DNA of 64,000 nt. Source: Streptomyces sp. TS71-3. GTDB taxonomy: Bacteria; Actinomycetota; Actinomycetes; Streptomycetales; Streptomycetaceae. The DNA is taken from the NCBI RefSeq assembly GCF_018327685.1, contig NZ_BNEL01000003.1, positions 682,001 through 746,000 of the forward strand. The letters run 5' to 3'. The notes below the pieces were generated by a model. It worked only from the letters and a program-made list of their open reading frames with translations, ran no database searches and was not told the DNA's origin. The translations under genes and the position numbers were made by a program. Below, in pieces: positions 1 through 10,000 of this stretch (its first letter is position 1; every line of letters starts with the position of its first letter).

Positions 1-369
1 GAGGCCGCGCTACGGATACGGTTCGGCGGTGCGCAGGTGGTGCGCGAGCAACTCCTGCGGCTGGTCGAGCTCTCGAAGTTGCCGAACGTGACGATCCAGG
101 TCTATCCGTTCAGCGCCCAGGCGTACGCGGCGATCAGTGGGAATTTCCTGCACATCATTCCCGGCAACGAGCGGCTGAGCACCGTGGCCCTGGAGCAGGC
201 CATCGGTTACCAGTACCTCAGCGAGACGTTCCACCTCGAACGCTACAGCGCGATGTTCGATTTGCTGACCGAGAACGCCCTCGCCCCGATCAACGCGTCG
301 TCGGCACCCGAGGCGCATTCGGCGAAGGACTCGCTCGCCCTTATCCAACACCTGCTTTACACGTTGTAG
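1..369 (+). CDS. DUF5753-domain XRE-family regulator, C-terminal part
   Basis: This is the 3' end of a gene that begins before the window; the frame is open from base 1 and ends at TAG 367-369. The visible 122 residues match the DUF5753 domain found behind an N-terminal XRE helix-turn-helix in the large Streptomyces family of Scr1/WhiJ-like regulators; the helix-turn-helix itself is outside the window. The stretch LPNVTIQVYPF followed by a conserved aromatic/acidic C-terminus is typical. It lies 10 bp upstream of a DUF397 gene, the classical two-gene arrangement, in which the DUF397 protein is thought to act as partner (antitoxin-like or activity modulator) of the regulator. The specific target is unknown. 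Confidence 0.85.
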   Translation, partial: EAALRIRFGGAQVVREQLLRLVELSKLPNVTIQVYPFSAQAYAAISGNFLHIIPGNERLSTVALEQAIGYQYLSETFHLERYSAMFDLLTENALAPINASSAPEAHSAKDSLALIQHLLYTL

Positions 370-379
370 GAAGGACCAG

Positions 380-568
380 ATGCCCGAACTCCATTGGCAG
401 AAGTCGACGTTCAGCAGCGGCCCGCAGGGCGAGTGCCTGAACGTCGCCGTCGCTCCTGACGGAACGATACGCCTTCGCGAAAGCGATGCTCCCCGGACCG
501 TGCTGATCGCCACGCCGCACGGGCTGGCGGCCCTCCTGGAGGACATCAAGGGCGGCGCGCCCCGCTGA
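380..568 (+). CDS. DUF397 domain protein (partner of DUF5753 regulator)
   Basis: A 62-residue protein with the DUF397 signature: an aromatic N-terminal LHWQKSTFSSG, a central EC(L/V)NVA strand, the IRLRES strand and a terminal amphipathic helix (LAALLEDIKGG). GGAAGGACC lies just upstream of ATG 380. It follows the DUF5753 gene by 10 bp, so the two are probably co-transcribed and translationally linked. Streptomyces genomes carry dozens of such pairs, and a few (such as the whiJ and bldB neighbourhood pairs) affect development or antibiotic production. No target can be read from the sequence. Confidence 0.88.
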   Translation: MPELHWQKSTFSSGPQGECLNVAVAPDGTIRLRESDAPRTVLIATPHGLAALLEDIKGGAPR

Positions 569-988
569 GGCGCGTTCCGCGCCGCCCAGCCGACAACCGT
601 CCCCTGGGGGTTGTTCCGGTCGCGTCCGGACCAGCGGCGTGTGCCCCGCGCCCCCATCGGGTCCAGCCCCTTGCGGTCGTCCGTTGGCTGCGGGCTCTGT
701 CGTGGCCGGTCGCGCAGTTCCCCGCGCCCCTTTGGGGCGCATCGCTGCACCTCGACGACCAGGGCGCCCCCAGAAGGGGCGCGGGGAACTGCGCGAGCAA
801 CCACGACGAGCCCGCACATGGTCAGGCGCCGAAAGGGGCAGCCCGGCCCCACCGTGCCACCGGCAGAAGAGCGTGCACGCCCAGCCGGAGCACCGACCGG
901 CGGAGCCGGAAGAACCGAGCGAACTCGCGGGAACCCGGGGGAACCCGAGCAAACCCGGGGGACCCCGGGGGAAGCCGAACCCGGGAGG
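569..988. repeat. Intergenic region with REP-like inverted repeat
   Basis: No gene is supported here. The stretch carries two facing copies of a Streptomyces intergenic repeat: GCGCAGTTCCCCGCGCCCC at about 713-731 and its complement GGGGCGCGGGGAACTGCGC at about 776-794. Both arms extend outward with related sequence (GTCGTGGCCGG and CCACGAC). The arrangement could fold into a long hairpin between the DUF397 gene and the 3' end of hspR and may help terminate both transcripts. Confidence 0.75.
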
Positions 989-1441
989 TTACTCCGGCTT
1001 CTTCGGTCGCCAGACCACCAACGCACTGGTCTGCTGGACCTCCTGGTACGGCACCAGATCGCGCCGGTACGAGGCGTGCACCGCCGCCTCCCGCTGCCGC
1101 ATGGCAGCCGCCGCACCGTCGACCGCGGCCTGGAGTTCGGCGACGCGCGCCTGGAGAGCCGCGACCTGGTTCTCCAGTTCGATGATCCGCTTGATGCCGG
1201 CGAGGTTGATGCCCTCGTCCTGCGACAGCTGCTGCACCTGGCGGAGCAGCTCGATGTCACGGGCGGAGTACCGGCGCCCCCGGCCCGCGGTGCGGTCCGG
1301 GGAGACCAGTCCCAGGCGGTCGTACTGCCGCAGGGTCTGCGGGTGCAGCCCGCTGAGCTGAGCAGCCACGGAGATGACGTAGACCGGTGTCTCCTCGGTC
1401 AGCTCGTACGGGTTCCGGCTGCGTCCTGGTCGGCTGTCCAT
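989..1441 (-). CDS. hspR: Heat-shock autorepressor HspR (MerR family)
   Basis: This 150-residue protein has a MerR-type winged helix at about residues 18-85 (VYVISVAAQLSGLHPQTLRQ, then the wing RGRRYSARDIELL), followed by a coiled coil (residues about 90-125) and a basic tail. HspR represses its own dnaK-grpE-dnaJ-hspR operon and other heat-shock genes by binding HAIR operators, and uses DnaK as co-repressor. It is the last gene of the operon, only 4 bp after the dnaJ stop. Two matching HAIR sites are visible upstream of dnaK, so the autoregulatory circuit is complete in the window. The DxRP-like arginine-rich N-terminus (MDSRPGRSRNPY) is usual for Streptomyces HspR. Confidence 0.97.
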   Translation of the reverse strand: MDSRPGRSRNPYELTEETPVYVISVAAQLSGLHPQTLRQYDRLGLVSPDRTAGRGRRYSARDIELLRQVQQLSQDEGINLAGIKRIIELENQVAALQARVAELQAAVDGAAAAMRQREAAVHASYRRDLVPYQEVQQTSALVVWRPKKPE

Positions 1442-1445
1442 ACCG

Positions 1446-2630
1446 TCAAGCTCCCTTCGCGGCCTGGAATAGCTCCGCCCGCGGGTCCTCTCCCACGGTG
1501 GCCTCGCGATACGCCTCCAGCGCGTCGCGCGCCTTGCCTGTCACGTCCTTCGGTACCACGACCTCCACGGTGACGAGAAGGTCGCCGCGGGTGCCGTCCT
1601 TGCGAACGGCGCCCTTGCCGCGGGCGCGCATCGTGCGCCCGTTGGGGGTGCCCTCCGGGAGTTTCAGGGTGACCGGGGGACCGCCCAGGGTGGGCACCTT
1701 GACCTCGCCGCCGAGCGCCGCCTCCGAGAAGGTGACCGGGACGGTGACGGTGAGGTTGTCGCCCCGGCGGCCGAAGACCGGGTGCGCGTCGACGTGCACC
1801 ACGACATAGAGGTCGCCGGCCGGGCCGCCGCGCTCGCCCGGCGTGCCCTTGCCGCGCAGCCTGATCCGCTGCCCGTCGCTCACGCCGGCCGGGATGCGGA
1901 CCTGCATCGTGCGCGAGGACTTCGCACGGCCCGAGCCCTTGCAGACCTCGCAGGGGTTCTCGGCGATCAGGCCGCGGCCCTTGCAGTCGACGCACGGGTC
2001 GGTGAGCGAGAAGCCGCCACCGCCGCCGCGCGAGACCTGGCCGGTGCCGACGCAGGTCGGGCACACGCGCGGCGTGCCGTTCTTGTCGCCGGTGCCCGAG
2101 CAGGCCTTGCAGGGCGCCTGCGACGACATCCTGAGCGGGACCGTCGCGCCGTTGATCGCCTCCGTGAAGCTGAGGGTGACCTCGGACTCGATGTCCTGGC
2201 CGCGCCGCGGCTGCACCCTGCCGCCCGCGGTGCCGGTGCCGCCGCGGTTGAACAGTCCGCCGAAGACGTCGCCCAGGCCGCCGCCGAAGCCGCCGGCGCC
2301 CCCGCTGCCACCCGGGGTCCCGCCGAAGAGGTCGCCCAGGTCGAAGTTGAAGTTCCCGCCGGTCCCGCCGGGGCCGGGCCGGAAGCCGCCGTTGCCGAAC
2401 AGCGACCGGGCGTCGTCGTACTCCTTGCGCTTCTTGGGGTCGCCGAGCACGTCGTTGGCCTCGGAGATCTCCTTGAAGCGCTCCTCCGCCCTGGCGTTGC
2501 CCTTGTTGGCGTCCGGGTGGTTCTCCCGGGCCAGCTTGCGGTACGCCTTCTTGATCTCTGCTTCGGTGGCGTCCTTGGGGACGCCGAGGACCTTGTAGTA
2601 GTCCTTCTCGATGAAGTCCTTGGTGCTCAT
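1446..2630 (-). CDS. dnaJ: Chaperone protein DnaJ (class A)
   Basis: DnaJ delivers unfolded clients to DnaK and stimulates its ATPase. The 394 residues show the full class-A layout: a J domain at about 9-75 with the catalytic HPD (in ENHPDANKG), a Gly/Phe-rich linker (about 78-140), the zinc domain with four CxxCxGxG motifs (CKACSGTG, CPTCVGTG, CVDCKGRG, CEVCKGSG) and a C-terminal substrate-binding region. It sits 60 bp downstream of grpE and 4 bp upstream of hspR, so it belongs to the HspR-controlled operon. Confidence 0.97.
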   Translation of the reverse strand: MSTKDFIEKDYYKVLGVPKDATEAEIKKAYRKLARENHPDANKGNARAEERFKEISEANDVLGDPKKRKEYDDARSLFGNGGFRPGPGGTGGNFNFDLGDLFGGTPGGSGGAGGFGGGLGDVFGGLFNRGGTGTAGGRVQPRRGQDIESEVTLSFTEAINGATVPLRMSSQAPCKACSGTGDKNGTPRVCPTCVGTGQVSRGGGGGFSLTDPCVDCKGRGLIAENPCEVCKGSGRAKSSRTMQVRIPAGVSDGQRIRLRGKGTPGERGGPAGDLYVVVHVDAHPVFGRRGDNLTVTVPVTFSEAALGGEVKVPTLGGPPVTLKLPEGTPNGRTMRARGKGAVRKDGTRGDLLVTVEVVVPKDVTGKARDALEAYREATVGEDPRAELFQAAKGA

Positions 2631-2690
2631 CCTCGGCGCCCCTCCTTCCTCTCGTGCGCCGCTCGCGCGGCACCGTGCCGGTAGGCGGTG

Positions 2691-3446
2691 TCAGCCCTCG
2701 TCCGGGCCACCGCTGTCCCTGTTTCTGGCGGTCCCGGCGTTCCCGGTGCCGTCCGTGCCGTTCTGCCCCTGCGTGCCTTCCGCGGAACCGTCCGCCTGGG
2801 CCTCCGCCTGGTCACCCGCCTCGGACCTGCCCGGCTTGCCTGCTTCCGGACCGGCGCCCTGCGCGCCCGGCTGCGGTTCCGCCACCGCCACCCGCGCGGG
2901 GCGGATGGTGCGCTCGCCGAACCGATACCCAGGCTGCAGAATCGCCACGCACGTGGTCTCCGTGACGTCCGGCGCGTAGCTGTGCATCAGGGCCTCGTGG
3001 ATTGTCGGGTCGAAGGGCTCGCCCTCCTTGCCGAACTGCTGGAGGCCCAGCTTGGCGGCGACCGTCTCCAGCGACTCGGCCACCGACTTGAAGCCGCCGA
3101 CCAGCTCGCCGTGCTCCCGCGCGCGGCCGATGTCGTCCAGCACCGGGAGCAGCTCCGTCAGGAGGTTCGCGATGGCGACCTCCTTGACGGCCACCCGGTC
3201 CCGCTCGACCCGGCGGCGGTAGTTCTGGAACTCCGCCTGCAACCTCTGCAGGTCACCGGTGCGCTCGCCGAGCGCGGTGCGCACCTGGTCGAGCTGGGCC
3301 CGCAGTCCAGCCGTCTCGTCCCCGGCGGGGGCCGCCGTACCCTCTCGCGAGGGCCCGGCGGCCTGCTGCTCGGCGTCGTCAGGGGTGGCGCCGGAGGAGA
3401 CGTCGGCGGGCTCGCGCTCGTCGAAGCCCGGGGTCTCCTCCGTCAC
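2691..3446 (-). CDS. grpE: Nucleotide exchange factor GrpE
   Basis: GrpE releases ADP from DnaK. The core is clear: a long coiled coil (about residues 50-95, ending [15 protein letters not shown]) followed by the four-helix/beta domain with [15 protein letters not shown] and PTIHEALMH. At 251 residues it is longer than the E. coli protein because of acidic/alanine-rich ends, especially a disordered tail after PARVAVAEP, as is normal in Streptomyces. Its GTG start overlaps the dnaK TGA stop (GTGA, 3443-3446), so the two are translationally coupled. Confidence 0.96.
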   Translation of the reverse strand: MTEETPGFDEREPADVSSGATPDDAEQQAAGPSREGTAAPAGDETAGLRAQLDQVRTALGERTGDLQRLQAEFQNYRRRVERDRVAVKEVAIANLLTELLPVLDDIGRAREHGELVGGFKSVAESLETVAAKLGLQQFGKEGEPFDPTIHEALMHSYAPDVTETTCVAILQPGYRFGERTIRPARVAVAEPQPGAQGAGPEAGKPGRSEAGDQAEAQADGSAEGTQGQNGTDGTGNAGTARNRDSGGPDEG

Positions 3447-5302
3447 GCGGCACCGTCCTTCCGCTCATCGTCGACGATCTCGGCGTCGACGACGTCGTCG
3501 TCCGCCTTGGCCTGACCGGCGCCCGCACCGCCCGCGGCACCCGCGGCGCCCGCGCCCTCACCAGCGGCCTGGGCGTCGGCGTACATCGCCTGCCCGAGCT
3601 TCTGGGAGACCGCGGCGACCTTCTCGGTGGCCGTGCGGATCTCGCCCGTGTCCTCGCCCTTGAGCTTCTCCTTCAGCTCGGCGACGGAGGCCTCGACCTC
3701 GGTCTTGATCTCGCCGGGGACCTTGTCCTCGTTGTCCTTGAGGAACTTCTCCGTCTGGTAGACGAGCTGCTCGCCCTGGTTGCGGGTCTCGGCGGACTCG
3801 CGGCGGCGGTGGTCCTCCTCCGCGTACTGCTCGGCCTCCTGCCGCATCCGGTCGACCTCGTCCTTCGGCAGCGAGGAGCCGCCGGTGACGGTCATCTTCT
3901 GCTCCTTGCCGGTGCCGAGGTCCTTCGCGGTGACGTGCATGATGCCGTTCGCGTCGATGTCGAAGGAGACCTCGATCTGCGGCACGCCGCGCGGCGCCGG
4001 CGGCAGGCCGGTCAGCTCGAACATGCCGAGCTTCTTGTTGTACGCGGCGATCTCGCGCTCGCCCTGGTAGACCTGGATCTGCACCGACGGCTGGTTGTCC
4101 TCGGCGGTGGTGAAGATCTCGGAGCGCTTGGTCGGGATCGTGGTGTTGCGCTCGATGAGCTTCGTCATGATGCCGCCCTTGGTCTCGATGCCGAGGGACA
4201 GCGGGGTGACGTCGAGCAGCAGGACGTCCTTGACCTCGCCCTTGAGGACACCGGCCTGGAGCGAGGCGCCGATGGCGACGACCTCGTCCGGGTTCACACC
4301 CTTGTTGGCCTCCTTGCCGCCGGTCAGCTCCTTGACGATCTCGGCGACGGCCGGCATGCGGGTCGAACCGCCGACGAGCACGACGTGGTCGATCTCGGAG
4401 AGCTGGATGCCCGCGTCCTTGATGACGTTGTGGAACGGCGTCTTGCACCGCTCCAGGAGGTCGGACGTGAGCTGCTGGAACTGGGCGCGGGTCAGGCGCT
4501 CGTCCAGGTGCAGCGGGCCCTCGGCGGAAGCCGTGATGTAGGGCAGGTTGATGGTCGTCTCGGTGGACGAGGAGAGCTCGATCTTCGCCTTCTCCGCGGC
4601 CTCGCGGAGGCGCTGGAGGGCCATCTTGTCGCGGGACAGGTCCACGCCGTGGCCGTTGGCGAACTGCTTGACCAGGTAGTCGACGATGCGCTGGTCCCAG
4701 TCGTCACCACCGAGGTGGTTGTCGCCGTTGGTGGCCTTCACCTCGACGACGCCGTCGCCGATCTCCAGCAGCGAGACGTCGAAGGTGCCGCCACCGAGGT
4801 CGAAGACCAGGATGGTCTGGTCGTCCTTGTCGAGGCCGTAGGCCAGGGCGGCGGCCGTGGGCTCGTTGACGATGCGCAGGACGTTCAGGCCCGCGATCTC
4901 GCCGGCCTCCTTGGTGGCCTGGCGCTCCGAGTCGTTGAAGTACGCCGGGACGGTGATCACGGCGTCCGTGACCTTCTCGCCCAGGTAGGATTCGGCGTCG
5001 CGCTTCAGCTTCTGCAGAATGAAGGCGGAGATCTGCTGGGGGTTGAAGCCCTTGTCGTCGATGTCGATCTTCCAGCCGGTGCCCATGTGGCGCTTGACCG
5101 ACCGGACGGTCCTGTCGACGTTGGTGACCGCCTGACGCTTCGCTACCTCGCCGACGAGCACCTCGCCGTTCTTGGCGAAGGCGACGACGGACGGCGTGGT
5201 CCTGGCGCCCTCGGCGTTGGTGATGACGGTGGGCTCACCGCCCTCCAGAACGCTGACGACGGAGTTAGTCGTGCCCAGGTCGATGCCGACCGCACGTGCC
5301 AT
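3443..5302 (-). CDS. dnaK: Chaperone protein DnaK (Hsp70)
   Basis: DnaK is an ATP-dependent Hsp70 chaperone and the co-repressor of HspR. The 619-residue protein begins with the family signature [17 protein letters not shown], contains the phosphate loop [19 protein letters not shown], the third Hsp70 signature [15 protein letters not shown], and a substrate-binding domain from about residue 365, followed by an Ala/Gly-rich tail ending in the acidic [13 protein letters not shown]. The ATG at 5302 has a GGAGG-like site in the expected place. Expression is probably controlled by the two HAIR operators at 5321-5393. Confidence 0.98.
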   Translation of the reverse strand: MARAVGIDLGTTNSVVSVLEGGEPTVITNAEGARTTPSVVAFAKNGEVLVGEVAKRQAVTNVDRTVRSVKRHMGTGWKIDIDDKGFNPQQISAFILQKLKRDAESYLGEKVTDAVITVPAYFNDSERQATKEAGEIAGLNVLRIVNEPTAAALAYGLDKDDQTILVFDLGGGTFDVSLLEIGDGVVEVKATNGDNHLGGDDWDQRIVDYLVKQFANGHGVDLSRDKMALQRLREAAEKAKIELSSSTETTINLPYITASAEGPLHLDERLTRAQFQQLTSDLLERCKTPFHNVIKDAGIQLSEIDHVVLVGGSTRMPAVAEIVKELTGGKEANKGVNPDEVVAIGASLQAGVLKGEVKDVLLLDVTPLSLGIETKGGIMTKLIERNTTIPTKRSEIFTTAEDNQPSVQIQVYQGEREIAAYNKKLGMFELTGLPPAPRGVPQIEVSFDIDANGIMHVTAKDLGTGKEQKMTVTGGSSLPKDEVDRMRQEAEQYAEEDHRRRESAETRNQGEQLVYQTEKFLKDNEDKVPGEIKTEVEASVAELKEKLKGEDTGEIRTATEKVAAVSQKLGQAMYADAQAAGEGAGAAGAAGGAGAGQAKADDDVVDAEIVDDERKDGAA

Positions 5303-5320
5303 TTCGAATCCTCCAGCTTT

Positions 5321-5341
5321 ATTGAGCGGAACGCGCTCAAG
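5321..5341 (-). promoter_or_regulatory. HAIR operator for HspR, proximal copy
   Basis: On the minus strand the sequence reads CTTGAGC-N7-GCTCAAT, matching the HspR inverted-repeat consensus CTTGAGT-N7-ACTCAAG with the correct 7-bp spacer. It lies 19 bp upstream of the dnaK start codon and overlaps the proposed -10 element, which suits repression by blocking RNA polymerase. Confidence 0.88.
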
Positions 5342-5368
5342 AGTGCCTCATCGGGTACGGCGTGTCAA
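5340..5368 (-). promoter_or_regulatory. Probable dnaK promoter (-35 TTGACA, -10 CACTCT)
   Basis: On the minus strand TTGACA (5368-5363) is followed after exactly 17 bp by CACTCT (5345-5340). This is a good vegetative-sigma (HrdB-type) -35 element with a weaker -10. It sits between the two HAIR operators, with the -10 touching the proximal one. Confidence 0.6.
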
Positions 5369-5372
5369 CAGA

Positions 5373-5393
5373 CCTGAGTCGTGGGGGCTCAAC
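5373..5393 (-). promoter_or_regulatory. HAIR operator for HspR, distal copy
   Basis: On the minus strand the sequence is GTTGAGC-N7-ACTCAGG, two changes per arm at most from the HspR consensus and with the same 7-bp spacer. It lies just upstream of the -35 element, so an HspR-DnaK complex could bridge both operators across the promoter. Confidence 0.8.
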
Positions 5394-5779
5394 TTTTATT
5401 CTGGGCTTATGCCCAAGCAAGGGGCACCTGACGGTGCCGGGGCGCCCCGGCGGGGTGGGCGCACACGGGTGTGGCGGCCGTCTTTTGCGCAGTTCCCCGC
5501 GCCCCTTCTTGGGCCCTGCCCCCTGCGGTCAGCCGTCGACTCTCGGTACGTCGTGGTCGTTCGCCCCTACGCGGCGGAGCCGCATATCGACACAGCCCCG
5601 CGCTCCTTTCGGGGCGCTTCCGCTTGCCGTCGGCGGTCGGCTGCCGCTCTTCGGGGCGCAGCCCCGTCCTTCAAGGGGCGCGGGGAACTGCGCGAACGAC
5701 CACGACACAGCCTTCAGACCGCGACCCACCCCCAGAGGCACCCCCTCCCGGCGATGCCCCCCCGCAGGGGAACCGCGGC
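5394..5779. repeat. Intergenic region with REP-like repeat mosaic
   Basis: No gene is supported. It holds a facing pair of the same intergenic repeat seen at 713-794: GCGCAGTTCCCCGCGCCCC at about 5487-5505 and GGGGCGCGGGGAACTGCGC at about 5675-5693. In between is a second repeated motif, GCGGCGGAGCCGCA at about 5570. A short palindrome CTGGGC-N5-GCCCAAG lies at 5401-5417 next to the dnaK regulatory region. It has the wrong spacing for a third HAIR. Confidence 0.65.
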
Positions 5780-6922
5780 CTACCGAGAACCCTCCGTGCC
5801 GTCCACCGAAGTCGTCGGCCGCGGCGCTCCGAGGCGGCCCCAGGTGACGAACACCGCCGTGGAACCCGCCGCCCAGACGCCCAGCACGAGGAAGGGAAAG
5901 GCGTGCTGGTGGCCGTGGAAGTACACGGCCGTGTGCTGCGCGTTCACCGAGGCGCCTGGCGGCAGCCAGCGGCCGATCGCGCCCAGGACCGAGGGCAGCA
6001 GGGGCCAGGAGACGGCGCCGCCCGAGGACGGGTTGCCGATGATCACCATAAGCCCCCAGGTGGGCAGCATCGCCCAGCGCCCGACGAGCACGCCGAACAT
6101 GCCCGTGACCATCCCCGCGGTGAACATCGTCAGCGTCAGGATCAGCCACGACTCGGGGAAAGGCAGCCTGATCGCCCCGAGCACCCAGTCCGCGAAGACG
6201 GTGATCGAGAAGCCGCCCAGCAGCGCGTAGCCGGCGGTGAAGAGGATCCGCTGGAGCGCGCCGAGCCCCTTCGCCTGGGCGCTGAGCTGGAACGACCCGA
6301 CGAGGCCGATGATCACCGACGCGAGCGTGACGTAGAAGATCGCCAGCCCGCGCGGGTCGCCCCGCTGGAGCGGCTTGACGTCGGTGACCCGCACCGGGAT
6401 GCCGATCCTGCGGCCGACCGCGGGCCCGGCCCGCTCCAGCACCTCGGCGACCGACTCCCCGGACGCCCCCGACACGCCGAGGTCCACGGCACGGCCCCCG
6501 GGCCGCACGTCCAGCACCGCGAAGACGCGCTGGTCGTCGAGGGCGTCCCGGGCGGCGGCCACGCTCCCGTAGAAGTGCAGCCTGAGGGAGGCGTTCAGCG
6601 CCTTCTCCATGCCGTCGACGAACGCCCGGCCGCCCGTGGAGCGGACATCGCCGGTGACGCCGCTGGGGATGTGGTGCGGGGTGGGGTTCGCCATGGCGTA
6701 CGTGTACGTGCCGGCGAAGAGCCCGGCCGCCAGCGCCGCGAGGAGGGACACCACGGTCGCGGGCAGGTAGGGCGAGTCCTTGAACGCCGCCCACCGGCCC
6801 CGCTGGCCCCACCGGCCCCTACCGCCGTCCGGCGCCCGGTGCGCACCCCCGCCGGCGCCGCGGCCCGCGCCTCCGGCACCCTCGGAGGGCGGGCGCTCGG
6901 AACCCTCGGACTCTTCAGGCAT
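5780..6922 (-). CDS. DUF3533-type membrane protein (YhgE/ABC-2-like)
   Basis: This 380-residue membrane protein has a disordered Gly/Pro-rich cytoplasmic start (1-45), a first transmembrane helix at about 52-72, a roughly 130-residue external domain and then five or six hydrophobic helices (from about residue 205, for example GLAIFYVTLASVIIGLVGSF). That topology, and the motif NPSSGGAVSWPLLPSVLGAIGR, fit the DUF3533/YhgE-Pip group, which resembles ABC-2 permeases without an ATPase. No ATPase gene is adjacent. The role is unknown; relatives are linked to export or phage receptor functions. It is divergent from hrpA, and repeated CATACG elements overlap its start codon. Confidence 0.72.
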   Translation of the reverse strand: MPEESEGSERPPSEGAGGAGRGAGGGAHRAPDGGRGRWGQRGRWAAFKDSPYLPATVVSLLAALAAGLFAGTYTYAMANPTPHHIPSGVTGDVRSTGGRAFVDGMEKALNASLRLHFYGSVAAARDALDDQRVFAVLDVRPGGRAVDLGVSGASGESVAEVLERAGPAVGRRIGIPVRVTDVKPLQRGDPRGLAIFYVTLASVIIGLVGSFQLSAQAKGLGALQRILFTAGYALLGGFSITVFADWVLGAIRLPFPESWLILTLTMFTAGMVTGMFGVLVGRWAMLPTWGLMVIIGNPSSGGAVSWPLLPSVLGAIGRWLPPGASVNAQHTAVYFHGHQHAFPFLVLGVWAAGSTAVFVTWGRLGAPRPTTSVDGTEGSR

Positions 6923-6965
6923 ACGCTCAAGCTAACCAAGACGTATGTCACATTCCTGGCATACG
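6920..6965. promoter_or_regulatory. Repeated CATACG/CGTATG elements between divergent genes
   Basis: Three copies of the hexamer occur as CATACG (6920-6925), CGTATG (6942-6947) and CATACG (6960-6965). The first overlaps the start codon of the DUF3533 gene. The inverted arrangement suggests a TetR- or MarR-type operator controlling the membrane protein, perhaps also hrpA. No regulator gene is adjacent, so the assignment is tentative. Confidence 0.35.
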
Positions 6966-7062
6966 GTCCTCCGGGGCCGTCGGCAGGACGCGACGGCACC
7001 GGTGGGGCCCCGCGCAAAACCGTTCGCCACGCATTTCCCGAAGGTGAGATCCTGGAGCCCGT

Positions 7063-10000
7063 ATGTCCACGCACCCTGGCCCCACGCAGCCCCCGTCCTT
7101 CGGTTCCCTCGCCCCCCGCCTGACCGAGCTGTCCCTGCGCGACGCACAGCGCCTGGGCCGCCGGCTGGAGGGTGCGCGCAGGATCCGCAAGCCCGAGGCC
7201 AGGTCCGCCGTACTGGCCGAGATAGCGGCCGAGGTCGAGCGGGCCGAGGCCCGCCTCGCCGTGCGCGCGGCCCGCCTGCCCGCCGTCAGCTACCCCGAGC
7301 AGCTCCCGGTCAGCCAGAAGAAGGACGACATCCTGGCGGCGATCCGCGACCACCAGGTGGTGATCGTCGCGGGCGAGACCGGTTCCGGGAAGACCACGCA
7401 GATCCCGAAGATCTGCCTGGAGCTGGGCCGCGGCGTCAAGGGCATGATCGGCCACACCCAGCCCCGCAGGATCGCGGCACGCACGGTCGCCGAGCGGGTG
7501 GCGGAGGAGATGTCGACCCCGCTCGGCGAGGCGGTCGGCTGGAAGGTCCGCTTCACCGACCAGGTCGACCAGGACGCGACCTTCGTCAAGCTGATGACCG
7601 ACGGCATCCTGCTCGCCGAGATCCAGACCGACCGCGAGCTGCGCGCCTACGACACGATCATCATCGACGAGGCCCACGAGCGGTCCCTGAACATCGACTT
7701 CCTGCTCGGCTACCTGGCCCAGCTGCTGCCCCGGCGCCCCGACCTCAAGGTGGTCGTCACCTCCGCGACGATCGACCCGGAGCGCTTCTCACGGCACTTC
7801 GGCGACGCCCCGATCGTCGAGGTCAGCGGCCGTACGTACCCGGTGGAGGTCCGTTACAGGCCACTCCTCGAAGACGTGGAGGACGACTCCGACGGCCCCG
7901 CCGCCGACGCCGACCGCGACCAGATCACCGCGATCACGGACGCCGTCGAGGAGCTGATGGCCGAGGGGCATGGCGACATCCTGGTCTTCCTCTCCGGCGA
8001 GCGCGAGATCCGCGACACGGCGGAGGCGCTGGAGAAGAAGAAATATAGATTCACGGAAGTCCTGCCGCTGTACGCGCGCCTCTCGCACGCCGAGCAGCAC
8101 CGCGTCTTCCAGGCGCACACGGGGCGCCGCATCGTCCTCGCCACCAACGTCGCCGAGACCTCCCTGACGGTCCCCGGCATCAAGTACGTCATCGACCCGG
8201 GCACGGCCCGCATCTCCCGCTACAGCCACCGCACGAAGGTGCAGCGGCTGCCCATCGAGGCGATCAGCCAGGCCAGCGCCAACCAGCGCAAAGGGCGTTG
8301 CGGCCGTACCTCCGACGGCATCTGCATCCGGCTCTACTCCGAGGACGACTTCCTCGCGCGCCCGGAGTTCACCGACGCGGAGATCCTCCGCACCAACCTG
8401 GCGTCGGTCATCCTCCAGATGACCGCGGCGGGCCTCGGCGACATCGAGAAGTTCCCCTTCATCGACCCGCCGGACCACCGCAACATCCGCGACGGCGTCC
8501 AGCTCCTAGAAGAGCTCGGCGCGCTCGACCCGCCCACCCGTCTCCCACCACCACCCTCAAACGAGCCCTCCGGGCCACCTTCTGCTTCAAAGGACCCCCG
8601 CAAGCGCCTCACACCGATGGGCCGCAAGCTCGCCCAGCTCCCCGTGGACCCGCGGCTCGCCCGGATGGTCGTCGAGGCCGACCGGAACGGCTGCGTCCGG
8701 GAGGTCATGGTGATCGCCGCCGCGCTGTCGATCCAGGACCCGCGCGAGCGCCCCGCCGAGAAGCAGACCCAGGCAGACCAGCAGCACGCCCGCTTCAAGG
8801 ACGAGACCAGCGACTTCCTGGCCTACCTCAATCTCTGGCGGTACCTGCGCGAGCAGCAGAAGGAGCGCGGCTCGTCGTCGTTCCGGAGGATGTGCAAGGC
8901 CGAGTACCTGAACTTCCTGCGGGTGCGCGAGTGGCAGGACATCTTCACGCAGTTGCGCACGGTCGCGCGGCAGATGGGCATCGACGTCAACGAGGACGAC
9001 GCCCCCGCCCAGCAGATCCACGTATCGCTGCTGGCCGGACTGCTCTCCCACATCGGCATGAAGGACACCCAGGACGGGAAGGCCGCCGACGCCGCCAAGC
9101 GCGGGGCCGAGAACCCCAAGCGCCCCCAGCGGGGCGAGTACCTGGGCGCGCGGAACGCCAAGTTCGCCATCTTCCCCGGCTCCGCGCTCTTCAAGAAGCC
9201 GCCCCGGTTCGTGATGTCCGCCGAGCTGGTCGAGACGTCCCGGCTGTGGGCACGCGTCAACGCCCGCATCGAGCCCGAGTGGGTCGAGCCGCTCGCCCAG
9301 CACCTCGTCAAACGCACGTACTCCGAGCCGCACTGGGAGAAGGACCAGGCGGCCGTCATGGCGTACGAGAAGGTCACCCTGTACGGCGTCCCCATCGTCG
9401 CGCACCGCAAGGTGAACTACGGCCGCATCGACGCGGAGCTGTCCCGGGAGCTGTTCATCAGGAACGCCCTGGTGGAGGGCGACTGGCGCACCCACCACAA
9501 GTTCTTCGCGGCCAACCGCCGGCTGCTCACCGAGGTCGAGGACCTCGAACACCGCGCGCGCCGCAGGGACATCCTCGTCGACGACGAGGCGCTCTTCGAC
9601 TTCTACGACCAGCGGGTGCCCGAGGACGTCGTCTCCGGTGCGCACTTCGACGCCTGGTGGAAGGAGCAGCTCCGCAAGGGCGGCGAGGCGGCGGAGCTGC
9701 TGGACTTCGAGCGCTCGATGCTCATCAACGAGAAGGCCGGCGAGGTCACCAAGGACGACTACCCGGACGCCTGGCACCAGGGCCGCCTGAAGTTCCGCGT
9801 GACCTACCAGTTCGAGCCCGGCGCGGACGCGGACGGCGTCACCGTCCACATCCCCCTCCAGGTGCTCAACCAGGTGAGCGAGGAGGGCTTCGACTGGCAG
9901 ATCCCGGGCCTGCGCGAGGAGGTCGTCACCGAGCTGATCCGCTCGCTGCCCAAGCCGATCCGCCGGCACTACGTACCGGCGCCCAACTACGCCAAGGCGT

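Noticed and set aside
3809-5377. Long open frame on the plus strand opposite dnaK
   Set aside because: It is the GC-frame mirror of dnaK; the translation is Asp/Leu/Val-Arg-rich with no recognisable domain and dnaK is unmistakable.
5401-5417. Third HAIR operator upstream of dnaK
   Set aside because: The inverted repeat CTGGGC...GCCCAAG has a 5-bp centre and lacks the TTGAG/CTCAA arms.
5362-7123. Overlapping long frames across the dnaK upstream region, repeats and the DUF3533 gene
   Set aside because: They cross REP-like repeats, HspR operators and a clear membrane-protein gene on the other strand.
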